The translations under genes and the position numbers were made by a program. From the NCBI GenBank assembly GCA_016808115.1, contig JAEQBH010001837.1, positions 1-64,000 of the forward strand: a stretch of DNA of 64,000 bases, written 5' to 3'. The notes beneath the pieces are model-generated. The model had not been told where the DNA came from, did no database searches, and saw only the letters and a list, made by a program, of their open reading frames with translations. This document shows positions 1 through 14,133 of the stretch, piece by piece; the stretch's first letter is position 1, and each line of letters begins with the position of its first letter. The stretch comes from Tetrastigma voinierianum (taxonomy: Eukaryota > Streptophyta > Magnoliopsida > Vitales > Vitaceae).

Positions 1-1574
1 TTTGGTATTTTGGAATTTTTTTTTTAGGCCATAAGTTGAGTTTCACTCATCCAAATTGAGTGATTCAAATTTTTGAGTAAACTAGACTTCTAGGATGACA
101 GATCTCCTTGAAATAAGTGTATTCAAATTTTGGACCCCATTGGACCCAGAAATTCGTCAAAGTGAAACTATATTTTAAACTTGAAATTACGGTTATGTTT
201 GAAAATAGAAGTAATCTGGGTTGTTTGAACATATCTTAAGTTTGTTATAAATTAGATGATTCCAATTTTTGAATAAAATATATTTATAGGGGAATAATGG
301 ACTTAAAGGAAGTTGGGTAAAATGTGGCTCATTTGTTCCCAGAAAATTTTACTTGAAGGAAGCTGGGTAAAAACCAACCCTAACTAGAAACCTAAATAAG
401 TTAACTAATATTGTTCTCTAATTGTGATGGATTAGGGGTTGGTGACAAGGAAGCCTAACCCAAGAACTGGATTCCTTGGATAGGAATCAAGGAGCGACAA
501 CCTTTTTGGGTTTGTTCTCCATACCTCTCTTCTTATTTCAAGTTTTGTGATTGTGGGTTGAAATGATTTTCAAGAAAGCTGCATATGTGATTTGTTTTAA
601 GCAATTTGGGACAAATTGATTTTCAAATGCATTACGTACAGAAATTTCATGAGCATAAAAATGTATTATTTGGGTATAAATGTATATACAATATTGTAAA
701 TTACTATGACTGAGTTTTAATGCCCTTAATAGAATGTTATCCGTCATATTCGAGTTAAGGATAGATTAATATACTAATAAGGGTCAAACTAGCATTATTG
801 TGAACGACATGAAATATAGTGGCATATCGATCCGTAGCAGTAGGTTCTGTATCGATGATTACTGTTATCTGAAACCTTTGAAAGAAATGGTTAAATTCAT
901 TTAAGGGAAAAATTATACGTAAATGTGTGAAATGCATGATTTGAGTTTTGAATGAAATATTGCGTATGAAATTGTATACTTTGAAGTGATCAAATGATTT
1001 TCAAATGAAAGTATGTGAAATAAGTACATATATATAATGTATATATATGTACATTGTTTCAAAAAAGCTACATATTTGTGTTTAATTGAAATGAAGAGAG
1101 AATTGCATAGAACCACTAAGCATGAAAATGCTTAGCGCGTTGTTTTTATCATTGCGTAGGTACCGAATGACTAGGGACAAGAACAAAGACCGCAGAGTTC
1201 AGAGTCATCGTCAAATCGTGTGGAGTATAAGTAGCCAGCTGCACATGCAATGCGTACATTTCATCCATGACATTATTTGATCATTTTTGTAATGAGGCTT
1301 CCAAAAATGTGGCAAGTTTTCTCTAAATGGGAATAACATATTTGATTTGTTGTAGAGATGAACTCGATAATGTTTATGTAAATGATAATGTTGAAAGGGC
1401 ATACATGTCATATTGAATGAAAGTGTTAATTAATGAAAATGGTGGGCCCCCTTTAACTAAAATAATTATCACGACATTTATTTCTACGATGTTCAGTATG
1501 TGGTAAAAGCTAGTCCGGCGTCCGGATCCGGTTCGGCCTCCGGGGCGGGCCGAGTCGGGTACGGGGGCGCGACA
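1..1574 (+). mobile_element. Family A LTR, 3' portion (A1), Ty3/gypsy-like, probably solo
   Basis: Long non-coding stretch ending in a GC-rich block at 1510-1574 that finishes ...GGGGGCGCGACA, the mirror of the TGTCACACCCC end seen at 63534. Its first 150 bases recur inverted at about 28045-28185, and the stem CTAAGCAT-GAAA-ATGCTTAG at 1116-1135 recurs in three other places (near 8155, 56262, 63890). No primer-binding site follows 1574, so this looks like a solo or truncated LTR whose start lies left of the window. No supported coding region; the short ORFs inside match nothing I recognise. Confidence 0.7.
1116..1135 (+). promoter_or_regulatory. Conserved LTR hairpin with GAAA loop
   Basis: Perfect 8-bp inverted repeat CTAAGCAT / ATGCTTAG separated by GAAA (a GNRA-type loop if transcribed), inside family A LTR A1. 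Family members keep the stem with small changes. It is placed well inside the LTR, as expected for an element in transcribed R/U5 sequence. The role (RNA structure, polyadenylation context) is inference. Confidence 0.5.
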
Positions 1575-2651
1575 TTCAAAGTAAAAGAAAATGTACCCCG
1601 ATGAAGAACCTTTAGGAAACCTACAATTCCTTGACATGGTTGCAAAGGAATCAAATAAAGTGTGCAATTCTTTGATGAGGGCAAATTGATTGTATTCCCG
1701 AAACAGTGATCAAATGAGAAGTCCTCACAACTTTGAAGGACCAAAACAACAATTTGGAAAAAATTGATGCAATTTTGAAAACCAACAGATTGGGTTTCCA
1801 TGATGAGTGGCGGCGAAAGCCAAACATCAACCCAAATGAAGAAAACATTACAGCAGTAAAGCTCTAATGTTCCTAAAAAACACTGCTTTCTTTGTTCGTT
1901 TCCTTTTCCTCCAGTTACTCAGCAACCAAACAGAGATCAAAGTGAAAAAGACAGCAAAATTATTCACCTTTTTTTCGACGAAACGAGGTCAATTCCTTTC
2001 GTCTTCAAAAAATCCACATAGAACGAAGGACTTGGAAATACAATGAGCATGATACCTTTGGAATGAGATTTTCCACCGATATGTTGGAAGAGTGTTTGTC
2101 AGTAATTAAGAGCGTCTTAAATTCGGTGTCGGGTGCTGATGAGGGCTTCTTTGGAAAACGACAAACCTGGGTTTCGGCATCGCGCAATAGGGGAATGTTC
2201 GATAAATCGCCCGAAAGAGGCGTTGTTGTGGGTAGCGGTCGGTTTCTAGGAGGAGTAGTGATCGAAGCGGGAATCGATCTTCAAGCGGTGATAGGAGATC
2301 GACGACGACTACAGAATCGAAGCGGTGAGGTTTGGGAAGGAAAGTGGTTTCTTGCCGTGAGTTGTGGGACATCAGGAAGCAAGCTCATCAATTAGTTTTA
2401 GGCGGCGTCGACGGTGGGAAATCCTTAGAGCGAGACCGAGCAAGATGATCAAAATTATCGGAGGCGGAGGGAGACGATACGGGAGGCTTAGAAGGGGGTA
2501 TTTGGAGAATTGGCTGTGGATTTTTTTTTATTCAACAAATTGATCAAAAATTTGGAAGGCAACGAACGATTTGAAAGAAATTGAACCAGAACTTGAAACA
2601 AACAGAAATAACTTGATCTCGGATCGGAGTTATGATCTGATACCAAATTGA
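1575..2651 (-). mobile_element. Copia-like leader / internal 5' region, decayed
   Basis: Read on the minus strand, an LTR end (...GAGCTACA) at 2652 is followed after four bases by TTGGTATCAGATC, an iMet-type primer-binding site, and then about 1 kb of leader-like sequence that stops at the family A LTR end at 1574. No gag protein is recognisable; the ORF at 2063-2395 (+) and its antisense counterparts match nothing I know. A copia origin is suggested by the style of the LTR end and primer site. The element is truncated by the A1 LTR. Confidence 0.4.
2636..2647 (-). other. tRNA-iMet-type primer-binding site
   Basis: The minus strand reads TTGGTATCAGATC, 4 bases past an LTR end in CA. The plant initiator-Met tRNA 3' end predicts TGGTATCAGAGC, so 10 of the first 11 positions agree. 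It sets the orientation of the element (minus). Confidence 0.5.
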
Positions 2652-3000
2652 TGTAGCTCGGTTACAAAGAATAATAAATTAAAAGAAAGCGAACAAAATA
2701 AACAAAATGAAGTTCTCAAGTTTTCAATATTATATCAGAGTCTCCTAAAACAATAACATAGGTGTTGTTATAGGCACAGAAAACTCTAACGAGACAAATC
2801 AAAGAATAAATTTAAATAAATAATTAATAATAATAAAAATCATAATTGAACTTGAGTTTCCTATCTTATAAGGCTTTAGATGTGGGCTCCTCCATGTCCC
2901 ATGAGTCAATTCTATATAGATTTTCATTAAATAATGGCACTTCAAATAAGTATCATTTTATTTAAAATTACTTTCATTAAATAATGACATAAATAGTGTC
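2652..3000 (-). mobile_element. Putative copia-like 5' LTR (right boundary unknown)
   Basis: The left end is defined by TGTAGCTCGGTTAC on the plus strand, i.e. an LTR ending ...GTAACCGAGCTACA on the minus strand next to the primer-binding site. AT-rich, non-coding. I cannot place the other LTR terminus; the right coordinate is a rough guess. Confidence 0.3.
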
Positions 3001-3879
3001 ATGAGTAGAAAAATATTGTTCTAGATAATGATCTTTTTTAATAGAGCCGTGAATCTAATATTATAAATTGGATCGATGATACTTTTGAAAGCGTCAGCGA
3101 ATCGAGTGTCATTATTTTAAAAATTTGAGTAGTGGTGGATAAGAATAGAGATAATACATAGTATGTTCTTTTATTCTACATCTAGATGCAATTTTGTTTG
3201 AGATTAAGATCCAATCTATAATTTATTTAATTTTTTCTATTTTTTCTGTCCAAACAGTACATGATATCAGAAAGGGAAGAAATCTCCTAGTCCTTATGGG
3301 TAGCTTAGAAACTTGTTCTTACTAAAAAAGTTTGTATTACCTAATAGTAGCTAATTACCAAAAATTAAATTGAATTGCATTTTATGATTGCTCCAGGTTA
3401 AAGATTTTGTTTTTGAGGGACAATAGGTTAATCGACTATGTTTAGTGGATTATGACTTCTATATTCTTGTAACATACGATGAACTTAGCATCTATGGTTG
3501 ATAAAATTAACTTTTAAGTTTGTTTCTTGTTTCTCTTTGAAGATTATATTGTTAGCGAGGAATGCATATCAAAAATGTTGATTTTCATCAATATCGCATT
3601 GCGATCAACATTCGTATAACCCACTTTAAACACCAAATTCTTTTCTTTAATAACAAAGAATAATATTAGGTTCCTTTTAAATGCCTAAGAATTCTCTTTT
3701 CACGACTTAATGCACTCCCAGGATTTGTTTGGTAATGGTTAATGTTCAACCAACATAGCAAATGTCTAGTCTTGTGCACATCATGGTATACATTATACTT
3801 CTAATAACAATGGAGTAGGGAACATTAGTCATCTTCTTTTGGATTCATTCGATCCATTTCTTTGCTTAAGTATTTGTTG
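3001..3879. other. Unassigned AT-rich intergenic sequence
   Basis: No coding region, repeat or element terminus could be supported. It may hold the remainder of the copia-like LTR that ends at 2652. Confidence 0.4.
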
Positions 3880-4378
3880 TTCACTTTTATACACAATTAC
3901 TCACTGCAAGTATACAAATCGTTAAAGTAATTAAGTAGACTATCAAGTTAGGGATGTTGAACCCACAAGGACTACATTTTGTTTCCAATCTACTCTAACC
4001 CTAATGTTATATGGATGTCAATTATGGATGAATTGTGAATTAACCTAATTAATTGAGATAAATCAAATTATGAGAAGCATCTTGAGTTTCCGATTTCACC
4101 TAGGTTAATCCCAATCTTAGGGTATGATAAATTCTTAAAGTAACAATTCCATATATTGAAGGTTGATTAGCCCTCCTATAGTGTTGATCTCTCTCGATGT
4201 CTCAACACCCTATTCACATAGACTAGGTTATCGCATCTCTACCTCAGATCCCAAGTTTATGGAAAGCATTAATGTTTAGCTAACCTAAGGACCACATGGG
4301 AGTCAAGTGTATCTCTGAGCTGAGTCATCCCTATTCTGATCCCGTTTCTCCTCTCTCCTCTCAATTTCAAGTTGATAT

Positions 4379-4828
4379 AATCATGTAGACATTGGCCAAG
4401 TGCCCACAAGCAATAAGAACAAAATAGAATACTCAATAAATAAATGAAATAGTACTAAAAGATTAAATCACAACCACTAAAACATTGTTCTTAACACATA
4501 TTTATATCATAATACTAAACAAACGAAATTAAAACATAACTAATGAAGGTTCAAAACAAAAGCAAAAAGAGAACATAGAAGAAGAAGAATTCTAGAATTC
4601 GGAATGCATAATCATGTAGACATTGGCGAGTGCCCGCAACGATAAGAGCAAAAATAGAATACCCTGATAAATAAATGAAATAGTACTAAAGATTAAATCC
4701 CACAGCCACTAGAAACATTGTTGTTCTTAACTTGGCTACATCATAACCTAAACAAACGAAGTAAAACCTGTATGAAGGTTGAAACAAAAGCAAAAGGAAC
4801 ATAAATTCGGAAGAATTCTAGAATTGAA
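4379..4828. repeat. Tandem duplication of about 230 bp inside LTR C4
   Basis: The block 4379-4606 (beginning AATCATGTAGACATTGGCC, ending AATTCTAGAATTC) is repeated at 4610-4828 with many small indels. Both copies keep the order: numbers-rich AGCAATAAGA-type segment, AATAAATAAATGAAATAG, AAACATTGTTCTTAAC, GAAGGTT and the final AATTCTAGAATT. Either an old tandem duplication or an assembly duplication with noisy sequence. Confidence 0.7.
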
Positions 4829-5037
4829 TGAATTCCTTCATTGTCTCATCGGCTTTCACGATCTCCTCTTGATTCCATTTCTTTCTTCAATTGAACCCTT
4901 TTCTCTTGGCTTTCCATCCTTTCAAATCATCAAATCTGAACAAAGCGAAATTGTCCTTTTTGCATGTCTTTCCTATTCTAAATCTCCTAAGAATCATCTC
5001 TACTGTTTTGGCTTGATTAATTTCCTTATATTTTTTG

Positions 5038-5240
5038 CTCTCAACGCAATTTTCGTAGTCACTTTGAGTGGTTGTGAAATTTTCGTAGTGGCTCTTAATG
5101 GTTGTGAAATTTACCAAGGGGTTTCTAACTACGCTACGAAATCTTCTAGAGGCTGACCAATTGAGTTGTGAAATTGACCAGGAACAAAATGGCTACATTG
5201 CAAAATTTTCGTAGTCATTGATAATGACTATGAACTGACT
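5038..5240. repeat. Short-motif array in U3 of LTR C4 (ACTACGAAAATTT type)
   Basis: Plus-strand motifs TTTTCGTAGTCACTT, GTGGTTGTGAAATTTTCG, TGGTTGTGAAATTTACC, GAGTTGTGAAATTGACC and TTTTCGTAGTCATTG recur within 200 bp. The array lies 280-480 bp inside the LTR start, the same relative position as the GTCGCGAC array of LTR C5 and the CGCGACGC motifs of C1/C2. Confidence 0.55.
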
Positions 5241-5520
5241 GTGAAATCCTCTGGGTCCTCCTTCTTGCTTCCAAATCAGTTCTTGCTCACTCTCAGCCAT
5301 GTCTTGCACATGCTATCATCCTTGGGACACTTGTACCTTGCCTTAATAGCTCAAATTCTTCATAATGCACCTATTATCTGCACAAATCAAATAAACTCAA
5401 GATTTCATTAGTCATGTGCATAGGAACTAATAACAAGCTATATTGGAGAATATATGGTGATAAGTACTCAATTATAACTCAAAATATGTATGTGAAAACA
5501 CGTAATTTGAGCACTCATCA

Positions 5521-6275
5521 CACCCCTAACCAGCTCATTAATAGTCTCTTAGAAAACAAGAACGAAAAATATGAATATGATGCAAGTATGAGTGGAATGT
5601 GTGCAAAATTGGAAATTTATCTCATTATGTGCTAGTGGAATTATGATGGGAAGCCATGGTTGATTCTAAAATTGATGGTTGGTCACTTATTTGAATGGTT
5701 GTAGAAGTCTCATTAGGTCATTCGATTTGAATCTCTATTGCCAAGAGGTCCCTCATAGACTAGGCAAACAAGGCACTCTTATCCCCAGTCTTCACTAAGA
5801 CTTTCCATCTTGGAAACCTTCTTTGTTAATTAACCTAATTCTCACACATAGGAAAGGATGACTCCCTTTAACTTGAAACAGCTCTTCAAACAATGTATTA
5901 GATCATACGTAGAAGTAGGCTAAGAACACACCTCCTTTTATTTTCCTATCATATCTAAGCAGGTAGGATGCAATGCTAAGGGAATCCTATGAGAGTGTCA
6001 GAAATGGCAGGGGATCCATTGATGACTCACTACCGGTTGGTTAAGGGCATAAGATGATGAAGTTCCCTTGAATCTTCACTCGAACAACTCAACCTGACAA
6101 CCAAAGCACTCATCAGAGCTAACCTATCTTATAAACCACATGGAGCGAAAGAAGTAGTCAACTTACTCCCAACCACTGCGAGGTATTAGACTTTTTAGCG
6201 CTCTAGACCATGCCTTCGTAGATTCGAATAGATCAACCTAATTAATTTTTATATATTTTTCTTTATATATGTGTG

Positions 6276-6278
<3 letters not shown>
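5521..6278. other. Unassigned sequence right of LTR C4
   Basis: If C4 is a 3' LTR on the minus strand this should be internal sequence of its element. Only the purine tract at 5521-5531 supports this; no pol or 3' ORF homology was visible. The ORF at 5414-5635 spans the LTR end and is not credible as a gene. Confidence 0.35.

Positions 6279-6323
<45 letters not shown>
6279..6323. repeat. (AT)n microsatellite
   Basis: Uninterrupted AT dinucleotide run of about 45 bp, preceded by GTGTGTAA. Confidence 0.95.
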
Positions 6324-6325
<2 letters not shown>

Positions 6326-7699
6326 GTGATTTTCTCTCTTCTCTCCTCTCTTTCTTTTTAGTATGAGGAGGCATTGATCTCCCATGAAGAAAAGTCCCAA
6401 ACACTATATGAGTTTTTATAGATAAATTGTTGGGAAATATGATCCCAAGTATAAAAGGTGCCTGCCCAAAGAATGTGTAAGACGAGGCAGTAGTTTGAAT
6501 TAGTTTTGCATGCAGAAATGTCAAGGAAATCAAGGTGACCTTCGACTTATCAAGTCACCTACAACATGAGTCTGGTGAAGATCAACTAAACTTGATATTA
6601 TCTTTCAAGAGACCTACTTTATATGCAACAAAGCTCAACCAATTCAATAAATGGAAAAATTTTTACCTAGCCCCCTAAGCCATCATAACTCTCCTCCTAA
6701 CCAAAAATACTTATCATCCATTATACTAATGTGTAATCATAAAAATGATATGTTAGACATACCAAAGATGGACTCCTAAACGGCACTTAAGTGTGCGAAT
6801 AAAAGTCATTAGATAAATTATGGTAATAACAACCAAAACCAACACATCGAGATCATTAGGGTAAAGTATCAGGCAGAAAAACACCGTTGCTCAGGTGTGT
6901 ATGAATCTCGGTAACACAGTGGAAGCAACATAGCAATGAAGTGAAAAGCAAAGTGATAAACGGGCGGGTGTAATACAAGATCATCTCAAAACTGGGACAC
7001 ACCCAAGCATCAACATGCAATCCAAAATCAGAACTAATTCGAGAGGAATCAACCTCTCCTCTCAATGGTGGCATGCACCCTCAATCTAATCCAACATCAT
7101 ACTATGGGTCCTCCCCATTTGCTTGGCAAACCGAGTATAGAAGGTCCACTTCTAAGCATACCATCAGGCACGAGCCCATCGCCAGAATGGCTTGCAATGA
7201 CTTTAGAAGCTGGTCAAAGTCCATGAGATTTTGAAAGCAGACATCAAATCGGAGCTCAAAACTTTCCATGGCCTAAAAGCCCTAAGTGGTAGGGCAGTTG
7301 GGACGAGGATGGAATGCCCATGAGGCCTCGAGGGAGGGGTATGTGAATCTGGCTCTTCAAACTTCGTAAGGAGTCATCCCTTTGAGCGGATCATCGTCTC
7401 TGAACTCAGGGGTGTTATAGGTCATGGGGGTTCCCTCTTGATCGCTTTCGGCCTATATGTGATCCTTCATCTAGCATATGGCACCCACTCAAAGGTGAAA
7501 CAATGTTAAAACCCCCCATCTTTCAAGGCTGAATGCACCCCAACCGCTTAAAATGTCACCTACTGCCATAAGAGCAAGAGGATAGCTTGTGGATCAAGAA
7601 GCCCTCGGTGCACCTTCTCCGTAATATGAATGAACTCCATTACTAAACTTTCATAGTGGCATTACCCATAGCTTCACAGACTACCAAGACTTTTACTTA
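6324..7699. other. Unassigned sequence
   Basis: No convincing coding region. GC content rises at 7060-7400 and suggests decayed coding sequence of an element, but neither strand gives a recognisable protein. Confidence 0.35.
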
Positions 7700-9000
7700 T
7701 GATATATTCAAACACCAATACAAAATATAAATGCTTTCAATACCGCAGCTCTATGCTACTGGTGCTTTTGACAATTATCTGAATCCAATTGTACTTTCAT
7801 TTAAGACATATTTCAAATCGTTCATTCTCAGAAAAGGATATTTGATCTTTATGAAAATATATTTGTATATACTAATTCAACTTAAAGGCTCATCATATGG
7901 CATTACATGCCCATTCGTCCATTAATAATTTTATACAATACGACATTATTAGCCATTTTCAATATAAAAAACATTTACAAAAACAATATCAGAGTTCACT
8001 TTTCAAATTATAGTTCAATACAAGAATAATAACCACTCCATGCATGCATATGATCTTTAGTTTTACTTATCCTCCGTGTGGCTTGACAATGACTCAATCT
8101 CAAAATGACTTAGTTTCAGACTGCCTCTCTTGATACCGTGATGATAAACAACACATCAAGCATTTCATGCCAGTGGTTCTACATATAGTTCCTTCCATCG
8201 CCTTAATACAAATCATGCAATTTAAATACATGAACTTTAATGATCAATGTATATAATAAAGAGAGAGTCTATTTGTTATGGTATCTATTTATACTTATCG
8301 ATCATTCCAATATGCACTTTCATATGCACAAATCATTCAAAACATGAATCATAAAATACAATTTTCTATCATTTCAATTTGTTCTGAACGAATTTAACCC
8401 ATGCTGGGTGCATAGGATAATCTAATCACCGACACTGGCCCAGCCTAGCCGCAGCTTCCAGATAAAAACATTTTGTTCCATAACAATAAAGATTTGGCCC
8501 TACAGCTACTCACTAGTTATTAAAAGTCCAATTCGTGAACACAAATAGACATCATTCGACTGGCTACTAGATCGAGGACACATTATTACATCTCACTGTG
8601 ATATATAATTTGACCTTATTGGTATAACACTTATCCTCAACTATGGAATTTAACAAAGCACATTCTATTAAGGGCGTTCAAATCATTCATAGAAAAATAC
8701 AGTATAGTATGTACATTTATACAAACAATTAATTTTCAAAACTCATGTAATTTTTCATATGCAAATCATTTTATAATCAATTGTCTCAAATCAATTAAAA
8801 CAAATCAATATATTTTTTCTTATAAATCATTTCAGCAATTCAAATCATTTTGTAATCATTCAAACACTTAATAGAGAGAGAAGTGGAGAACAACTCCAAA
8901 TGGAACGAGAGAGAGTCAAGAACAAACTAAACAACTTGTTGCTCTTTGATTCCGACCTTTAAATTCTGACACTAGATTCACAAATTTCTATTCCAACACA
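7700..9000 (-). mobile_element. Family A LTR, inverted copy (A3), boundaries approximate
   Basis: Several blocks match the reverse complement of LTR A1: GATAAACAACACATCAAGCA..CCAGTGGTTCTA at 8142-8181 (hairpin region of A1, 1113-1160), ATTCTATTAAGGGCG at 8662-8676 (A1 721-735), and the GGAGAACAA..GTTGCTCTTTGATTCC segment at 8885-8965 (A1 485-530). Order and spacing agree with one LTR on the minus strand. Divergence is high and termini could not be placed. The ORF at 7731-7925 is within it and unsupported. Confidence 0.55.
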
Positions 9001-9660
9001 ATTAAAAAATCGACATTAGTCGAGTATTTGTAGGAGTTTTATTTAAATTTACTTTCTACCCGATCCCCTTTCCATACATTCTTTCTTCTTCCTCAACCTT
9101 CCTTCCCAGAAAATCCCACATTTGTCTCAAAGTACTGTTGCTCTCACTTTTTTAATCCACGGGCTGCGGGATGCCCACTCATGGTTCAAACTAGGGATTC
9201 TAGCAGAATGAATTTAAACACTCAACACAACCACAATTAAAGCACTTTATGCTACAACCCTTTATAAAGAGGGAGAACAATTATTCAACGTAAAGGTAGT
9301 TAGGATTTTAGACCTGTGAGCTAGAGTCTAAAATGCTGGATCGTATTTGGACGAAAAGTTATGGTTTATCAGTTTGCTTCAAATTCAGTAAAAGTTGTGG
9401 TCACAATTTTAAAGAATCTCTGGTATTTAGTATGACATAATTCTCAAATCTTAGAAAATTTTTAAATAGAAAATTTTCTCAGATTATCTCGTTTTCGCTT
9501 TCTTCCTCTTTTCATGTTTAATCCTCTCGAAATGCTTTAGTTGTAAGACTTAAATCAACTATTAGAATTAATAGAACACATGCAATTTTTCGATAGCATT
9601 CAACCACTTTACACCACTCAAACATATCATTTTTGGTTCAAACATAGCAAACATTCATGT
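9001..9660. other. Unassigned sequence between family A pieces
   Basis: No recognised gene or element terminus. It may belong to a second, more decayed family A LTR that continues to about 9870. Confidence 0.3.
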
Positions 9661-9870
9661 TCACAGAACAACATAGATTGTTTTGAACAACATAAAACTT
9701 GAAATAAGGAGAGAAGTAAGAAGAACAAACCAAAAGGAGTCGATTCTGGTCTATTTTCCTTTCAGTCTTGATCTTAACTCAGGCTTTATCTTCTCCGACT
9801 CCTATTCCAGCACAAACATGGCAAAAATAGGGAAATATCAACCGACCATTCTAGGGTTTCCAATATGACT
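9661..9870 (-). mobile_element. Second partial family A LTR copy
   Basis: AAAACTTGAAATAAGG..GAACAAACC at 9690-9735 matches the reverse complement of A1 490-545 (AAAACTTGAAATAAGAAGAG), better than the 8885 copy does. So two family A fragments lie in tandem on the minus strand, or one LTR has an internal duplication. Confidence 0.4.
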
Positions 9871-10039
9871 GATTCGAATGTCGAAGCTCATTTGTTCGAG
9901 CTTGATTTAGCGACGAACCTGATTTCGAACGAACGAACGCATTACGATCGCTCATCTACGCATCGCGGTTGCGGAGAACGACTGAGAATGGCATCACGAT
10001 TTCAACACGTAGCGAAATAACAGATGGTCAGAGAGAACG

Positions 10040-11979
10040 CGGAATGGAAGGCGAGAGAATGATAAATGTAATTCGAATTCATTGAACATAACGCACTGAC
10101 AGTTATATCACGAAAATCCGACCATTCTAGATCCTGGATGACGAAACTGATTTCACGGCTGGAATCATCTTCACAAAATTCATTAGACAAAATTTCACGA
10201 CTCCAAGACAAGCTTGAGTCATGATCGCTTCGAGGCATCACGCTTCGTGCCGGGAAACACTTCATGCGACGAAGTCACATATAACAAGTAATTCACAGCT
10301 ATGGTATGAGTAGAGAAATGATGAAAATGAATGGCCTGATAGTGCTTCTAATGTCAAAACTGGGAAAAGGACGATGTCATTTTTGAATTTGATTAAAAAT
10401 GTGAGGATAATGCCAAAATAGGTAATAGTGTGTTCTCAAAATGCTAAAAAGCAAAAAACGGAATGAGAAACCAGTAGGTAGAAAACGAGAAATGGAGATT
10501 TTTTGTGAGAGAGAGAAACTTTCAAAAATACGCGATCCACCGCCGCTAGCCTTCGACAAGAAGGAGAATCTGCTCTCACGCGGAGAGGCTACGCGCTGCG
10601 GGACACCACAGATTTCATGGAGTTTTAATAAACTCAAGAGTGTAGTCCCTACCGAGTTTTATTCCATTTTACTGCTTTACGAATGTTTGAGTTTAATGAG
10701 GCCATTAGGGGTTGTTGATCTAGCCCCAAACTTTTGGGACCAATTTTGATAAATTTTTGAAAATCAAATGAGCAATGTGGGGTCGCTTCCACTACTGATT
10801 TGTAAAGCTCAGTGTATTAGGGAAAGGATGCTGCAGATTGATTTCGATCGAGAATGAATGGCCGTGAAACACGGCTTAAGTGAAATCGATGATTTTTGAT
10901 TTTTCAGAATAGTAACTGAGGTTTCACTATTCAAATGTGCTGTTCTCAAAAATATAATTTTCAAATATGTTACTTCCAGTAATTCGGCGTAGAATTGTTT
11001 GTGTTTGACTGTAATAGCCAAAGTGAGCTAATTTTTGATGTAAGGAATTAATTAATTTATAGCGACATGATTGTGAATTAAATTTTTGAAATATATGCAT
11101 ATTTACATATTTACCGGTGACTAGACTGTATCGGGAATTGGTATACATGCATTCCATATGCACTGGACACTCAAGGCTGATATGTGAGTGAGTGCATGAG
11201 ATGAGTCTAGAGAAACGGTCTGGAGGGTTGCTCCAAAATATTAATTAACAGAGGGTAGTCCAAATTAAAAATATCAACTGCCTGAGCGTTTAATTAGATA
11301 GCTCTCATATAGGAGGCAAATTCATTAAACAAATAATATATCAATCGCCTGAAATGCCCAACTGATAGAGAGCATACACATGGGAGGGTTGTCCACAAAC
11401 AAACAAAATAATAATTTCATACGAGGGCTTTAGGCGAGGTGTGATGAGTTCATGAGGACCTTGATCCGAGTCACGCGGTAGAGATTCAGCAGACTACGAT
11501 TTATTACGTGTTTCATCGTAACATTGCACTCGCACTCTACGAAGAGCTCCACTTTAGGCGATTCCACTACCTGAGTATTAGCTCACCCGCCGAGGATATT
11601 ATTTTACATGTACAAGAGCGTTATGACGATTTATCGGGGATCAGATAGAGTTTGAGCAAAGATGAGAGCATGTATTGTTTTAAGTTTAAAATATGTATTG
11701 TATAAGAGTAAAATATTTGAACTCGTGTAACTATTGGATATAGTTGGATTCATAGTTGGTATGTATGATGAGTATTGTTTATGGGCCCAAGTGGCCGTTT
11801 TACTCATGTTGGGATTATATTGCACTGTTTGGGACAGGTTTATGCAGGTTTTGTATTTGGGTAGAGCTCCCCGTACAAAGGAGACTCGCCTCGATTGTAA
11901 GAAATGCTCTGCCGCCCGACATTCACGAGTATTCCGAAGGCCGACGGTGAATAACTGACCCTCTGGTTTTGGGGCCACA
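10040..11979 (+). mobile_element. Family B LTR, solo (B1)
   Basis: Shares an ordered set of blocks with the other family B LTRs: ATTCTAGATCCTGGATGA near 10124 (compare TTTAGATCTCGGATGA in B2), GCTACGCGCTGCGGGA at about 10588, GTGAGCTAATTTTTG at 11021, GCATTCCATATGCAC at 11149, GAGCATG..GCTCACCC around 11580, and GGGCCCAAGTGGCCGTTTTA at 11783. It ends GGGGCCACA at 11979 with no primer site after it, so it is a solo LTR. Start approximate. The ORFs at 10441-10749 and 11631-11999 lie inside it and show no known protein. Confidence 0.65.

Positions 11980-13715
<1,736 letters not shown>

Positions 13716-13757
<42 letters not shown>
13716..13757. repeat. (AT)n microsatellite
   Basis: Uninterrupted AT/TA run of about 42 bp, 520 bp upstream of the zinc-finger gene start. 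Confidence 0.95.
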
Positions 13758-13759
<2 letters not shown>

Positions 13760-14133
13760 CTATTGAAGTTGTTAAACATAAGTGATTGATTAAAAATATC
13801 ATTAAATTATCTAATCTCTATGCACTTAATATTATTTGGATGTATTATAAATGCATCCGGTGTCATGTGTTGTAAATGTATAAATTACAATTTATTTTGT
13901 ATTTTTATTATATTTATAGTAAACTTTAATATATAATTATGGAATTACAAATTTATTTTTTTGATTATGATTAACCAAAATATTAATATATGGTTAATCC
14001 AAAAATGATTAATTAAATATTTAATTAATCATACTAATAGTTAGATTTTTAGCTTATATATATAATAAACCGAAAACCAACAATTATGATATATATTTTT
14101 TTAATGAATACGGTGGGGGGCGACTAGGACTTG

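Larger units (their letters stand above)
3880..5520 (-). mobile_element. Family C (Athila-like) LTR, C4
   Basis: On the minus strand the LTR begins TGATGAGTGCTCAAATTACG at 5520, the same start as the LTRs at 18453 and 52204, and ends near 3880 with the family's U5 block (around 3905-3925 TGCAAGTATACAAATCG on the plus strand, compare TGCGCAAGTGCACACGTCG at 43706). Plus-strand flank 5521-5531 CACCCCTAACC reads GGTTAGGGGTG on the minus strand, a purine-rich tract directly before the LTR, so this is probably a 3' LTR. It contains a 230-bp tandem duplication and a short-motif array. Confidence 0.65.

Noticed and set aside
2063..2395. 110-codon open frame (+) and two overlapping minus frames
   Set aside because: No recognisable domain, lies in the copia-like leader, and several frames are open at once because of local GC content.
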